From Enterobacter cancerogenus (GTDB lineage Bacteria; Pseudomonadota; Gammaproteobacteria; Enterobacterales; Enterobacteriaceae), in NCBI GenBank assembly GCA_000773965.1, contig JRUP01000030.1, positions 1 to 40,437 on the forward strand: a DNA stretch of 40,437 bases. Direction: 5' to 3'. Shown piece after piece: positions 8,428-15,907 of this stretch (the stretch's first letter is position 1; each line of letters starts with the position of its first letter). A program made the position numbers and the translations under genes. The notes below the pieces were generated by a model. That model saw nothing but the letters and a program-made list of their open reading frames with translations. It was not told where the DNA came from and did not search any database.

Positions 8428-9129
8428 ATGACGCAACTAAACCAATATGGTCAGCCAGTGGGTTTTGCTCTGCCAGATTGGCAGCCGCTGGCTGCACCGC
8501 CCGCTATCGCCTTAAACGGTCGATTTTGCACCCTTGAACCGTTGAAAGCTGCTCACAGCACCGCCTTATTTGATGCCTTTTCACGCGCTGCAGACGATCG
8601 GGACTGGACCTGGCTGGGCGCGACGAAGCCCACCTCGGTGGCAGAGATGGAAAGTTGGATCAGTGGGAAATGCCAGGACAGCGGATTGGTGAGTTATGCG
8701 GTGATCGACCATCGCACTCAGCAGGCAGTGGGTGCCGTATGTTTCGCCAATATTGACGGCCAGAACGGTGCGATTGAGATTGGTCATGTCACCTGGTCAC
8801 CGCTGATGCAGCGCAATGTGCTGGGCAGTGAAGCGATCTACTTGTTACTGAAACAGGCATTTGAGCTGGGCTATCGCCGGGTCGCCTGGCGCTGTGATTC
8901 CACTAACCTCGCTTCACGTCGGGCAGCGGAACGCATTGGCTTCACTTATGAAGGGCGTTTCCGCCAGGCAATGACACGCAAACAGCGCAATCGTGATACC
9001 GACTGGCTGTCGATGATTGATAGTGAATGGCCGCAGGTAAAGCAAGCGATATCGGCCTGGCTGGCGGTCGATAATATGGATGCGCATGGTCAGCAGCGGC
9101 AAAAGTTGAGCGTATTTCTCGCACGCTAA
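8428..9129 (+). CDS. GNAT acetyltransferase, RimJ/RimL-like
   Basis: Acetyl-CoA-dependent N-acetyltransferase of the RimJ/RimL type, modifying an unknown amine. The start is the ATG at 8428, eight bases after CCAGGG; an in-frame TTG at 8404 adds eight residues without a better ribosome-binding site. The 233-residue protein opens with NQYGQPVGFALPDWQP, a leader seen in many proteobacterial members of this group. The acetyl-CoA binding region follows as IEIGHVTWSPLMQRNVLGSEA, then WRCDSTNLASRRAAERIGFTYEGRFRQA, the C-terminal family signature (N-x-x-S-R-R-A-A-E-x-x-G-F). It is monocistronic, between the small gene pair and the sugar transport locus. Confidence 0.88.
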   Translation: MTQLNQYGQPVGFALPDWQPLAAPPAIALNGRFCTLEPLKAAHSTALFDAFSRAADDRDWTWLGATKPTSVAEMESWISGKCQDSGLVSYAVIDHRTQQAVGAVCFANIDGQNGAIEIGHVTWSPLMQRNVLGSEAIYLLLKQAFELGYRRVAWRCDSTNLASRRAAERIGFTYEGRFRQAMTRKQRNRDTDWLSMIDSEWPQVKQAISAWLAVDNMDAHGQQRQKLSVFLAR

Positions 9130-9131
9130 AA

Positions 9132-9180
9132 CGCTACAAATCATCTGTCGTAGCGCAGAGGGCCGGAAAAATGCCCTTGC
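9132..9180. repeat. Two adjacent short inverted repeats after the GNAT gene
   Basis: CGCTAC (9132-9137) pairs with GTAGCG (9150-9155). Immediately after, AGGGC (9159-9163) pairs with GCCCT (9173-9177), extendable by flanking GCA/TGC. No T-run follows either stem. They could be a weak terminator between the converging GNAT and ROK genes, or a degenerate copy of a dispersed enterobacterial intergenic repeat. Confidence 0.3.
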
Positions 9181-9256
9181 GGATGGCGAGTAAGGATTTA
9201 CGTTGTTTCTGAGTCAACTAAGGACAGGAACCGGCCTTGCCAGTTACTTCTTGTAC

Positions 9257-10426
9257 TCATTTCATCAACACCTGAAACTGCGGATTAAACTCGTCAAATA
9301 TCGGCAACGCTGCGGCACCCAATGCCGCAGTATCACTGCCGGTCATGCCCGTTTTCAAACGCGAGCCGGTAAGATAACGCCCGCGCACCGACTGATAGAG
9401 CGGCGGCAGGCGCTGAATAATTTTATCCAGCAGTGCGGCGGGCATCATGCCGCCGATGATCACGCTCTCCGCATCGAAAATGCACTCCAGCATATTGATG
9501 CCCTGCCGCAATGGCGTCAGCACGGTATCAATCCAGCGATCAAATACGGCGGGATCGACTTCCAGCAGGTCGTCCGGCAACGCGGTCATCGGATCCAGCC
9601 CACAGAATTCATAGGCGGCCTGCAGTGACACATAACGTTCCAGACAGCCGTGATTGCCGCAATAGCATTCGCGTCCGCCTGGTTCCACCACCACATGTCC
9701 GATTTCTCCGGCGTTGTGCGCGTGACCGCTGTAAACGTGGCCATCCATGATGATGCCAGCGCCCAATCCGGTGCCGATGTAGAGATAGATAAACGAGTTA
9801 AGATGCCGCGCTACACCGTGGAACCGCTCCCCAATTGCCGCGACCGTGGCATCGTTCTCCAGCGTGACCGGCACGCCGCTCATTTCGGCCAGCCTTGCTT
9901 CGATATCGACCGACTCCCAGCCGTGCAAGGTAGTGGGACCCACCGAGGAAATCCCCTCAACGCCAAACGGACCCGGCATCACTACACCGATCCCCAGGAC
10001 TTTCTGCCAGCGAGCACCGAGTTGCGTTTTGATCTCCGCCAGCACCTCCGCAATGCGCGCTAAAGTGGCATCGGGCTGAGGTTTTTGCACCAGAATAAGG
10101 CGACGGAAATGAATTTCACCAGTGAGATCCACCAGCACTATCAGCAAGGTTTGGTGGTCGAGATGAATGCCGATGGAGAACGCACTGGCTGGATTGAGGA
10201 TCACCGGAATCGCCGGTTGCCCACGTCCCTGCTTGCGCGGCTGACGGCTGGTGAGCAGTTCTGCACCTTCCAGTTCAGCCACGATATTGGAAACGGTTTG
10301 CGGGGTTAAGGCGGTGAGTCGCGCCAGCTCAGCCCGCGTCAATTCACCATGCAGGCGGATCGCTTCGATGATCACACGGCGATTGTGCGCGCGCGCATGC
10401 TCCAGATTGGTTCCTGATGTTTTCAT
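9257..10426 (-). CDS. ROK-family transcriptional repressor of the sugar ABC operon
   Basis: NagC/Mlc-type regulator, 389 residues. A winged helix-turn-helix occupies about residues 15-65 (ELTRAELARLTALTPQTVSNIV), followed by a ROK domain with phosphate-binding-like GTGLGAG (218-224). The zinc motif is intact: H244, C254, C256 and C261 (CYCGNHGCLE). An Asn-Asp pair (191-192) is retained in the sugar-binding site. AGAGGG precedes the ATG. The gene is divergent from the binding-protein gene of the sugar operon with a 261-bp gap, the usual layout for a local repressor that releases DNA when it binds the imported sugar. The ligand is not known. It is not a close copy of the first ROK protein at 2593. 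Confidence 0.92.
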   Translation of the reverse strand: MKTSGTNLEHARAHNRRVIIEAIRLHGELTRAELARLTALTPQTVSNIVAELEGAELLTSRQPRKQGRGQPAIPVILNPASAFSIGIHLDHQTLLIVLVDLTGEIHFRRLILVQKPQPDATLARIAEVLAEIKTQLGARWQKVLGIGVVMPGPFGVEGISSVGPTTLHGWESVDIEARLAEMSGVPVTLENDATVAAIGERFHGVARHLNSFIYLYIGTGLGAGIIMDGHVYSGHAHNAGEIGHVVVEPGGRECYCGNHGCLERYVSLQAAYEFCGLDPMTALPDDLLEVDPAVFDRWIDTVLTPLRQGINMLECIFDAESVIIGGMMPAALLDKIIQRLPPLYQSVRGRYLTGSRLKTGMTGSDTAALGAAALPIFDEFNPQFQVLMK

Positions 10427-10626
10427 CTTGCTTCCCTCTTTTCACGCCCGCGACTGCCAGCGCATCAATATCTATGATCGGCGACACAATTTACAACCTG
10501 TTTACCTGACAGCAGCAAAAATCTGTGCAGAGTAGTGTCCAGCGGCAAACGAGATTTATGCCCTGGCACGTCACTTGCTTTAGCTCATTGATGTCAGCTG
10601 CAGCAACCTGACAACCTGTGCGCGTT

Positions 10627-10651
10627 ATTAAATCAATCAAATTGATTTAAT
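10627..10651. promoter_or_regulatory. AT-rich palindrome upstream of the sugar operon; candidate ROK operator
   Basis: Perfect 10-bp arms ATTAAATCAA and TTGATTTAAT around TCAAA, 36 bp before the ATG of the binding-protein gene and within the gap shared with the divergent ROK gene. NagC and Mlc operators are likewise AT-rich dyads, so repressor binding here is a reasonable inference. No T-run or GC stem is present, so it is not a terminator. Confidence 0.5.
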
Positions 10652-10687
10652 TAAACACCCTCTTCTTGCATCAAGGCGGAAAATGTT

Positions 10688-11935
10688 ATGAAAATCCGGT
10701 TTTCGACCACATTGAAAGGCTGTGCCATCGCGGTCATGTTAGCCAGCGCCGGTAGCGCGGCAGCCGCAACCACCCTCAATGCGCTGTTTATGACTCAGGC
10801 GGCTTACAGCGAAAATGATATTCGCGCCATGACTCAGGAGTTCCAGAAAGCGCATCCGGATGTGCAGGTGAATCTGGAGTTTGTGCCGTACGAAGCGCTG
10901 CATGACAAAATTGTCGCAGCGCGTGGCGCAGGCGGTAACGGTTATGACGTGGTGCTGTTTGACTCCATCTGGCCTGCGGAATTCACCAAATTTGATCTGC
11001 TGCAGGACGTCAGCAGCCGTATCGCCGCAGATGAAAAAGAGAAGATCTTCCCTGGCGCGATGAACACCGTGGTCTATAACGGCAAAACCCTTGGCATGCC
11101 GTGGATCCTGGATACCAAATATCTCTATTACAACAAAGCGATGCTGGAGAAAGCCGGGATCACCACCCCGCCGCAAACCTGGCAACAGGTGATTGATGAC
11201 TCACGCATCATCAAACAAAAGAACATCGTAAAATATCCACTGGTGTGGAGCTGGTCACAGGCGGAAGCGCTGGTGTGTGATTACACCACGCTGGTGTCTG
11301 GCTTTGGCGGCAAGTTCTATAACAACGGCAAGCTCGATTTCTCCAGCCCGGCGTCCTTGCAGGCGGTCAAGCTGATGAAAAGTTCACTGGATGAAGGGCT
11401 GAGCAACCCCGCTTCACGCGAATATCTCGAAGAAGACGTGCGTAAAGCCTTCTCCAACGGCGATGCCGCCTTCGCGCTGAACTGGACCTACATGTACAAC
11501 ATGGCCAACGATCCGAAACAGAGCAAAGTGGCCGGTCAGGTCGGGATCGTCCCGGCACCGGGTGATGCACCGGGTAAATTTGGTGCAGTGAACGGCTCGA
11601 TGGGGCTTGGCATTGCCAAAGGCAGCACCCACGGTGACCAGGCGTGGCAATACATCAGCTATATGACCTCGCAACCGGTACAGAACAAGTACGCCACCCT
11701 GAGCCTGCCCATCTGGAAAAGCTCATATCAGGATCCTGCGGTACTGAAGAATCAGGAAAGCCTGATCTCGGCGGCGGACAAATCATTGAACGTGATGCTT
11801 TCTCGCCCGGAAACCGCCGACTATTCCCGTCTCTCTAACACCTTGCAGCAGCAGTTGCAGCAGGTGCTGGTGGGCAGCGCCACGCCAGACACGGCCATGC
11901 AGGCCGTGGATAAAAGTGCGGCGCGTTTACGTTAA
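10688..11935 (+). CDS. Sugar ABC transporter periplasmic binding protein (SBP family 1)
   Basis: Captures a sugar in the periplasm for import. The 415-residue protein has a signal peptide (basic MKIRFSTTLKG, hydrophobic core, cleavage near SAAA-ATTL at about 26). The mature fold carries family-1 marks: FQKAHPDVQVNLEFVPYEALHDKI, YDVVLFDSIWPAEF, and PWILDTKYLYYNKAMLEKAGI, the typical hinge region (in MalE-like proteins, Y-Y-N-K/R). The final residues (QQLQQVLVGSATPDTAMQAVDKSAARLR) are a usual C-terminal helix. It is first in a five-gene operon whose next gene starts 9 nt later. Substrate class cannot be set from sequence. The downstream PfkB kinase implies a sugar that is phosphorylated after entry. 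Confidence 0.94.
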   Translation: MKIRFSTTLKGCAIAVMLASAGSAAAATTLNALFMTQAAYSENDIRAMTQEFQKAHPDVQVNLEFVPYEALHDKIVAARGAGGNGYDVVLFDSIWPAEFTKFDLLQDVSSRIAADEKEKIFPGAMNTVVYNGKTLGMPWILDTKYLYYNKAMLEKAGITTPPQTWQQVIDDSRIIKQKNIVKYPLVWSWSQAEALVCDYTTLVSGFGGKFYNNGKLDFSSPASLQAVKLMKSSLDEGLSNPASREYLEEDVRKAFSNGDAAFALNWTYMYNMANDPKQSKVAGQVGIVPAPGDAPGKFGAVNGSMGLGIAKGSTHGDQAWQYISYMTSQPVQNKYATLSLPIWKSSYQDPAVLKNQESLISAADKSLNVMLSRPETADYSRLSNTLQQQLQQVLVGSATPDTAMQAVDKSAARLR

Positions 11936-11944
11936 GGGGTCAGC

Positions 11945-12853
11945 ATGCTGAGTTTGCGTCAACGCGAACAACGGCAGGCATGGGTGCTGTTAGCACCCAT
12001 GTTGCTGGTGATGCTGTTGCTCACCGCCTGGCCGCTGTTACGCACTATCTGGCTGAGTTTCACTGATGCCGCCTTAATTGGCAGCGGTGAAGCACCAGCC
12101 TGGGTGGGTGTGGAGAACTATCTGTTCGCCATCACCGATCCCGATTTTCAATCTTCTCTTTGGCGCACACTCTACTTCACCGTGGTCTCGGTAGCGTTTG
12201 AAGGGGTGATTGGCGTGTTAGTGGCGCTGCTGCTGAATCAGAAATTTGCCGGACGCAACATTTTGCGCGTGCTGGTGATTCTGCCGTGGGCGCTGCCGAC
12301 CATCGTCAACGCCATGATGTGGCGCCTCAATTTCAACCCGGATTACGGCAGCATTAACGCCTTGCTCACACAACTCGGCATTATTGATGGCTATCGCAGT
12401 TGGTTGGGTTCGCCTGATTCGGCGCTCAACGCGGTGATGTTTGCCGATATCTGGAAAAACTATCCGCTGGTGACCCTGCTGGTGCTGGCTGCATTGCAAT
12501 CCATCCCTGACGATCTGTTTGAAGCGGCGCGTCTGGATGGCGCATCCGCCTGGCGGCGCTTCCGTGCGATTACCTTCCCGGCGATTGTTGGCCCGCTGAG
12601 CGTGGCGCTGGTGTTGCGTACCATCGATGCCTTCAAGATTTTCGACATCATCTATGTGATGACGCGCGGTGGCCCGGTTGATAGCACTAAAACGTTAAGT
12701 TTCTACGTCTATCAGGAGTCGTTCAGCTACCTGCGTGCGGGCAGCGGCGCGGCTTACGCCATGCTGATGACGCTGCTGTGCGCCGTGCTGATCACGCTTT
12801 ACATGTTGTTATTGTGGCGTCAGCGCCGCAAAGGGAGCGCGTATGAAGGCTAA
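11945..12853 (+). CDS. Sugar ABC transporter permease, MalF/UgpA type
   Basis: Inner-membrane permease, 302 residues, about six membrane segments beginning with VLLAPMLLVMLLLTAWPLL. The coupling motif for the ATPase is clear: EAARLDGASAWRRFRAITFP (the EAA-x3-G-x9-I-x-P pattern). GGGG precedes the ATG. The gene follows the binding-protein gene by 9 nt and overlaps the second permease gene by 11 nt. It is shorter than E. coli MalF and lacks the large periplasmic P2 domain, as in UgpA- and ThuF-like proteins. Confidence 0.94.
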   Translation: MLSLRQREQRQAWVLLAPMLLVMLLLTAWPLLRTIWLSFTDAALIGSGEAPAWVGVENYLFAITDPDFQSSLWRTLYFTVVSVAFEGVIGVLVALLLNQKFAGRNILRVLVILPWALPTIVNAMMWRLNFNPDYGSINALLTQLGIIDGYRSWLGSPDSALNAVMFADIWKNYPLVTLLVLAALQSIPDDLFEAARLDGASAWRRFRAITFPAIVGPLSVALVLRTIDAFKIFDIIYVMTRGGPVDSTKTLSFYVYQESFSYLRAGSGAAYAMLMTLLCAVLITLYMLLLWRQRRKGSAYEG

Positions 12854-13682
12854 ATTACGCAGCACGGCCAAATATGCGGCCGCGCTGCTGGTGGCGATTT
12901 CCGTACTCGCGCCGATGGGCTGGCTGTTTCTGATGAGCGTTAGCGCCACCAGCGATCTCACGCGTGTTCCGCTGGAATGGTTACCGCGCCAGTGGGATTT
13001 CAGCCGCTACAGCCGTTTGATTTCACTGGAACCCGGCCAGCCCGGCACGCTGTTCCTGCATGCGCTAGGAAACAGCCTGTTGGTGGCTACCGGGGCGACG
13101 ATTATCTGCCTGCTGCTGGCGATTCCGGCGGCATTCAGCTTCTCTCGCTATCGTGGTCGTGATGGCTGGCTGTTTGCCTCACTTGCCATCTATATGGTGC
13201 CACCGGTGGCGTTTGTGCTGCCGCTCTACTTCCTGCTGCAACAGTTTGACCTGCTGAACACGCGCCCCGGTTTGATCATCGTTTACTGCTCGCTGATCCT
13301 GCCGTTCCTGACGTGGATGCTGAAGAACCAGTTCGATGCTTTACCACAGGATATTGAGCAAGCGGCGCGGCTGGATGGTTTGCGTGTCTGGCAGGTACTG
13401 CTGCGTATTACCCTGCCGTTGGCAAAACCAGTGCTGGGTGCAGCGGCGCTGTTTGGCTGGCTGCTGGCGTGGGATGAGTTCTTCTATGCGCTGCTGTTCA
13501 CCAGCAACATCGCAGCACAAACCTTGCCAGTGACGATTGCGGGCTTTACCGCCGGACGCGCTACCGATGATGGTTTGATCGCAGCGGTCGGGATTCTGGC
13601 CTCGGTGCCACCGCTGTTTATTGCTATCTGGCTGCAGAAAACACTGGTCAGCGGCCTCGCCAGCGGCGGGAGCAAAGGATGA
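12843..13682 (+). CDS. Sugar ABC transporter permease, MalG/UgpE type
   Basis: Second inner-membrane permease, 279 residues, with a first membrane segment at about 10-32 (AAALLVAISVLAPMGWLFLM) and five further hydrophobic stretches. The coupling loop reads EQAARLDGLRVWQVLLRITLP, a good EAA motif. It forms a heterodimer with the preceding permease. GGGAG lies five bases before the ATG, which sits inside the end of the preceding gene (11-bp overlap). Its stop overlaps the start of the kinase gene (ATGA), so these genes are probably translationally coupled. Confidence 0.94.
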   Translation: MKAKLRSTAKYAAALLVAISVLAPMGWLFLMSVSATSDLTRVPLEWLPRQWDFSRYSRLISLEPGQPGTLFLHALGNSLLVATGATIICLLLAIPAAFSFSRYRGRDGWLFASLAIYMVPPVAFVLPLYFLLQQFDLLNTRPGLIIVYCSLILPFLTWMLKNQFDALPQDIEQAARLDGLRVWQVLLRITLPLAKPVLGAAALFGWLLAWDEFFYALLFTSNIAAQTLPVTIAGFTAGRATDDGLIAAVGILASVPPLFIAIWLQKTLVSGLASGGSKG

Positions 13683-14632
13683 AGATGAACATGGACTCTA
13701 CCGCCACGCTGTATGTGGTCGGCAATATTAACGTCGATTTGATTATGGGCACCCTCGACCACTGGCCGCAGCGTGGCACCGAAGTGATGATGAATCACAG
13801 CGAATTGCGACCGGGCGGATCGGCGGGCAACTGTGCGTTAGCGTTAGAAGCGATGCAGGTGCGTCATCGTGCGGTGGCGAATCAGGGTGATGATGGCCTG
13901 AGCGCCTGGCTGGGCAGTTACTTCCCGCACAGCGTCGCCCACTGGACACGCTATCACTGTGAAACCTCACTCACCGTGGGTGTGACGCACTCCGATCACG
14001 AGCGATCCTTCCTCAGTAATCTCGGCCATATCGTGCGGCTCACCGCCGAAGATGTGCTGAATCAACTGCCGCTGCGTGCCAATGAAGGCGATATCGTGCT
14101 GCTGTGTGGCACCTTCCTGTGTCTGCATCTGTATAACGAATACCCACTGTTACTGAGCGAGTTGCAGCAACGCGGATTTACCACCGCCGTGGATACCGGT
14201 TGGCCGCCGCAGGGTTGGACCGAAGAGGTTCGCCAGCAGATGGCGCCATGGTTGCCGCTGTGTGACTGGCTACTGCTCAATGAAGTCGAAACGCTGGGTC
14301 TGGTGGACGCGGAGGATCTCAACCTGGCCGCCACCCAACTCGCTCAACGACTCAGCGGCCGCGGTGGTTGCGTGGTGAAATGCGGAGCGCAGGGAGCGGG
14401 TTGCTGGCAATCACATCAGCACATCAATCAACCCGCTAAGCCGGTGACCGTGGTGGATACCATTGGCGCAGGCGACAGCTTTAATGCCGGTTTTCTCACT
14501 GCACTGCTGCATCAACAAACTATCACCACCGCGTTGCAATGGGGCATCGCGGTGGCTTCACTGGCAATCAGTACCCTGCCACGTCGCTATCCCGACTGGC
14601 ATCAACTGCAACTTTCCGCACAGGAGCGCTAA
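13679..14632 (+). CDS. PfkB-family carbohydrate kinase (ribokinase-like)
   Basis: Phosphorylates a sugar or sugar derivative with ATP in the cytoplasm. The 317 residues show both PfkB signatures: GGSAGN at 46-51 near the N-terminus after GNINVDLIMG, and DTIGAGD at 260-266, where Asp266 is the presumed catalytic base and GAG forms the anion hole. I chose the ATG at 13679 because GGGAG sits six bases upstream and it overlaps the permease stop; ATG codons at 13685 and 13691 are alternatives. The gene lies inside the ABC operon, 3 nt before the ATPase gene. The kinase therefore probably acts directly on the imported sugar. No sugar hydrolase, isomerase or aldolase accompanies it, so the next metabolic step must be encoded elsewhere. 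Confidence 0.92.
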   Translation: MKMNMDSTATLYVVGNINVDLIMGTLDHWPQRGTEVMMNHSELRPGGSAGNCALALEAMQVRHRAVANQGDDGLSAWLGSYFPHSVAHWTRYHCETSLTVGVTHSDHERSFLSNLGHIVRLTAEDVLNQLPLRANEGDIVLLCGTFLCLHLYNEYPLLLSELQQRGFTTAVDTGWPPQGWTEEVRQQMAPWLPLCDWLLLNEVETLGLVDAEDLNLAATQLAQRLSGRGGCVVKCGAQGAGCWQSHQHINQPAKPVTVVDTIGAGDSFNAGFLTALLHQQTITTALQWGIAVASLAISTLPRRYPDWHQLQLSAQER

Positions 14633-14635
14633 ATC

Positions 14636-15718
14636 ATGGCCAGTGTTGAACTCGTAAAAGTGGCTAAGCGCTACGGCAAACAATCGGTTCTGCATCCGCT
14701 CGACCTCACCATTCCCGACGGCAGTTTTACCGTGCTGGTTGGCCCGTCCGGCTGTGGTAAATCCACCTTATTGCGCCTGCTGGCGGGGCTGGAGAGCCTG
14801 TCGGATGGCGCAATCATGATGGATAAAGTGGCAATCAACGATCGCGATCCCGCCGATCGTGATATCGCTATGGTGTTTCAAAGCTATGCGCTTTATCCGC
14901 ATCTGACGGTGGCAGAGAACCTCGCGTTTCATATGCAGGTGAAGAAAGTGAAGCGCGAAGAGCAGCAGAGCAAAATCGAACGCATCGCTGGCATTCTCGG
15001 CATTGATAAACTGCTCGGGCGCTATCCGCGTGCGTTATCCGGTGGGCAGCGCCAGCGTGTGGCGATGGGACGCGCGATGGTGCGCAATCCGCAGGTGTTT
15101 CTGTTTGATGAACCGTTGTCCAACCTCGATGCGCAGTTGAGGATGGAGCTGCGTGCCGAGATCAAATCCCTGCATCAACGCTTCAAAACCACCATGGTCT
15201 ACGTAACACACGATCAGGTGGAAGCCATGACACTGGCCGATCAGATTGTGGTGATGAAAGAGGGACGCATTGTGCAGCAGGGTGCACCGCTGGCGATCTA
15301 CGATCGTCCGGCAGATACCTTCGTGGCGCGATTTATCGGTTCGCCGCCGATGAACCTGCTTCCCGCGCAATTGATTACGCGTGAGGACATTCCGGGTGTG
15401 CAGTGCCAGGATCTATGGCAACCCCTGCCACTGCGCTGGCAAGCGGCGGCACGCGATCGCGAAGGGGCTAAGGTGACGCTGGGCGTGCGTCCTCATGATT
15501 TGCTGGAAGCCGAAACTCGCGCACAAGCTAAAGTAAAAGTGGTCGAAATCACCGGTGAATCCACGTTATTGCATCTCGAATGGCACGGCCATGCGATGCA
15601 CATGCAGATCGCCGGGCGCCATGCTGCAGTAAGTGGTGATCAGATTCGTATTGGATTCAACGCCGAGAAGATTCATCTGTTTGATGCAGAAAGCGGATTA
15701 CGCCTGAGCGAAGGTTAA
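14636..15718 (+). CDS. Sugar ABC transporter ATPase, MalK/UgpC type
   Basis: ATP-hydrolysing subunit of the importer, 360 residues. Walker A is GPSGCGKS (36-43), the Q-loop Gln is at 82, signature LSGGQ at 134-138, Walker B VFLFDE at 154-159, and the switch His is His192. After about residue 235 comes the TOBE/OB regulatory domain of MalK-like proteins (GVRPHDL and the final KIHLFDAESGLRL). It starts 3 nt after the kinase gene and is the last gene of the operon. Proteins of this class sometimes serve several importers, but its place here makes it the dedicated partner of the two permeases. A hairpin follows at 15732-15749. Confidence 0.95.
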   Translation: MASVELVKVAKRYGKQSVLHPLDLTIPDGSFTVLVGPSGCGKSTLLRLLAGLESLSDGAIMMDKVAINDRDPADRDIAMVFQSYALYPHLTVAENLAFHMQVKKVKREEQQSKIERIAGILGIDKLLGRYPRALSGGQRQRVAMGRAMVRNPQVFLFDEPLSNLDAQLRMELRAEIKSLHQRFKTTMVYVTHDQVEAMTLADQIVVMKEGRIVQQGAPLAIYDRPADTFVARFIGSPPMNLLPAQLITREDIPGVQCQDLWQPLPLRWQAAARDREGAKVTLGVRPHDLLEAETRAQAKVKVVEITGESTLLHLEWHGHAMHMQIAGRHAAVSGDQIRIGFNAEKIHLFDAESGLRLSEG

Positions 15719-15731
15719 ATAAAATAAAAAA

Positions 15732-15749
15732 GCCACCCAAATGGGTGGC
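15732..15749. terminator. Hairpin terminator between sugar operon and bamA-like gene
   Basis: GCCACCC - AAAT - GGGTGGC, a 7-bp GC-rich stem with a tetraloop, 14 bases after the ATPase stop. On the plus strand it is followed only by GAAATATATTT. On the minus strand it is followed by a strong T-run (TTTTTTATTTTATTT). It can therefore end minus-strand transcripts from the bamA-like gene and probably also the sugar operon. Confidence 0.7.
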
Positions 15750-15907
15750 GAAATATATTTACAGAAAATGCATAACAACGATGGTGGCAGGCACTCATTC
15801 CATAAGCACCGTACCCTGACTATTTTACTCAAACGGCTTTTTTATTCTGTTCTCTCTGTTTAAAGATAACGTAAATCTCACTTCGTCCTTTAACAAATAA
15901 ATAACCG

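Noticed and set aside
11945..12853. Possible frameshift in the overlap of the two sugar permease genes
   Set aside because: The 11-bp overlap is a normal coupled junction; both proteins are full length with complete motifs.
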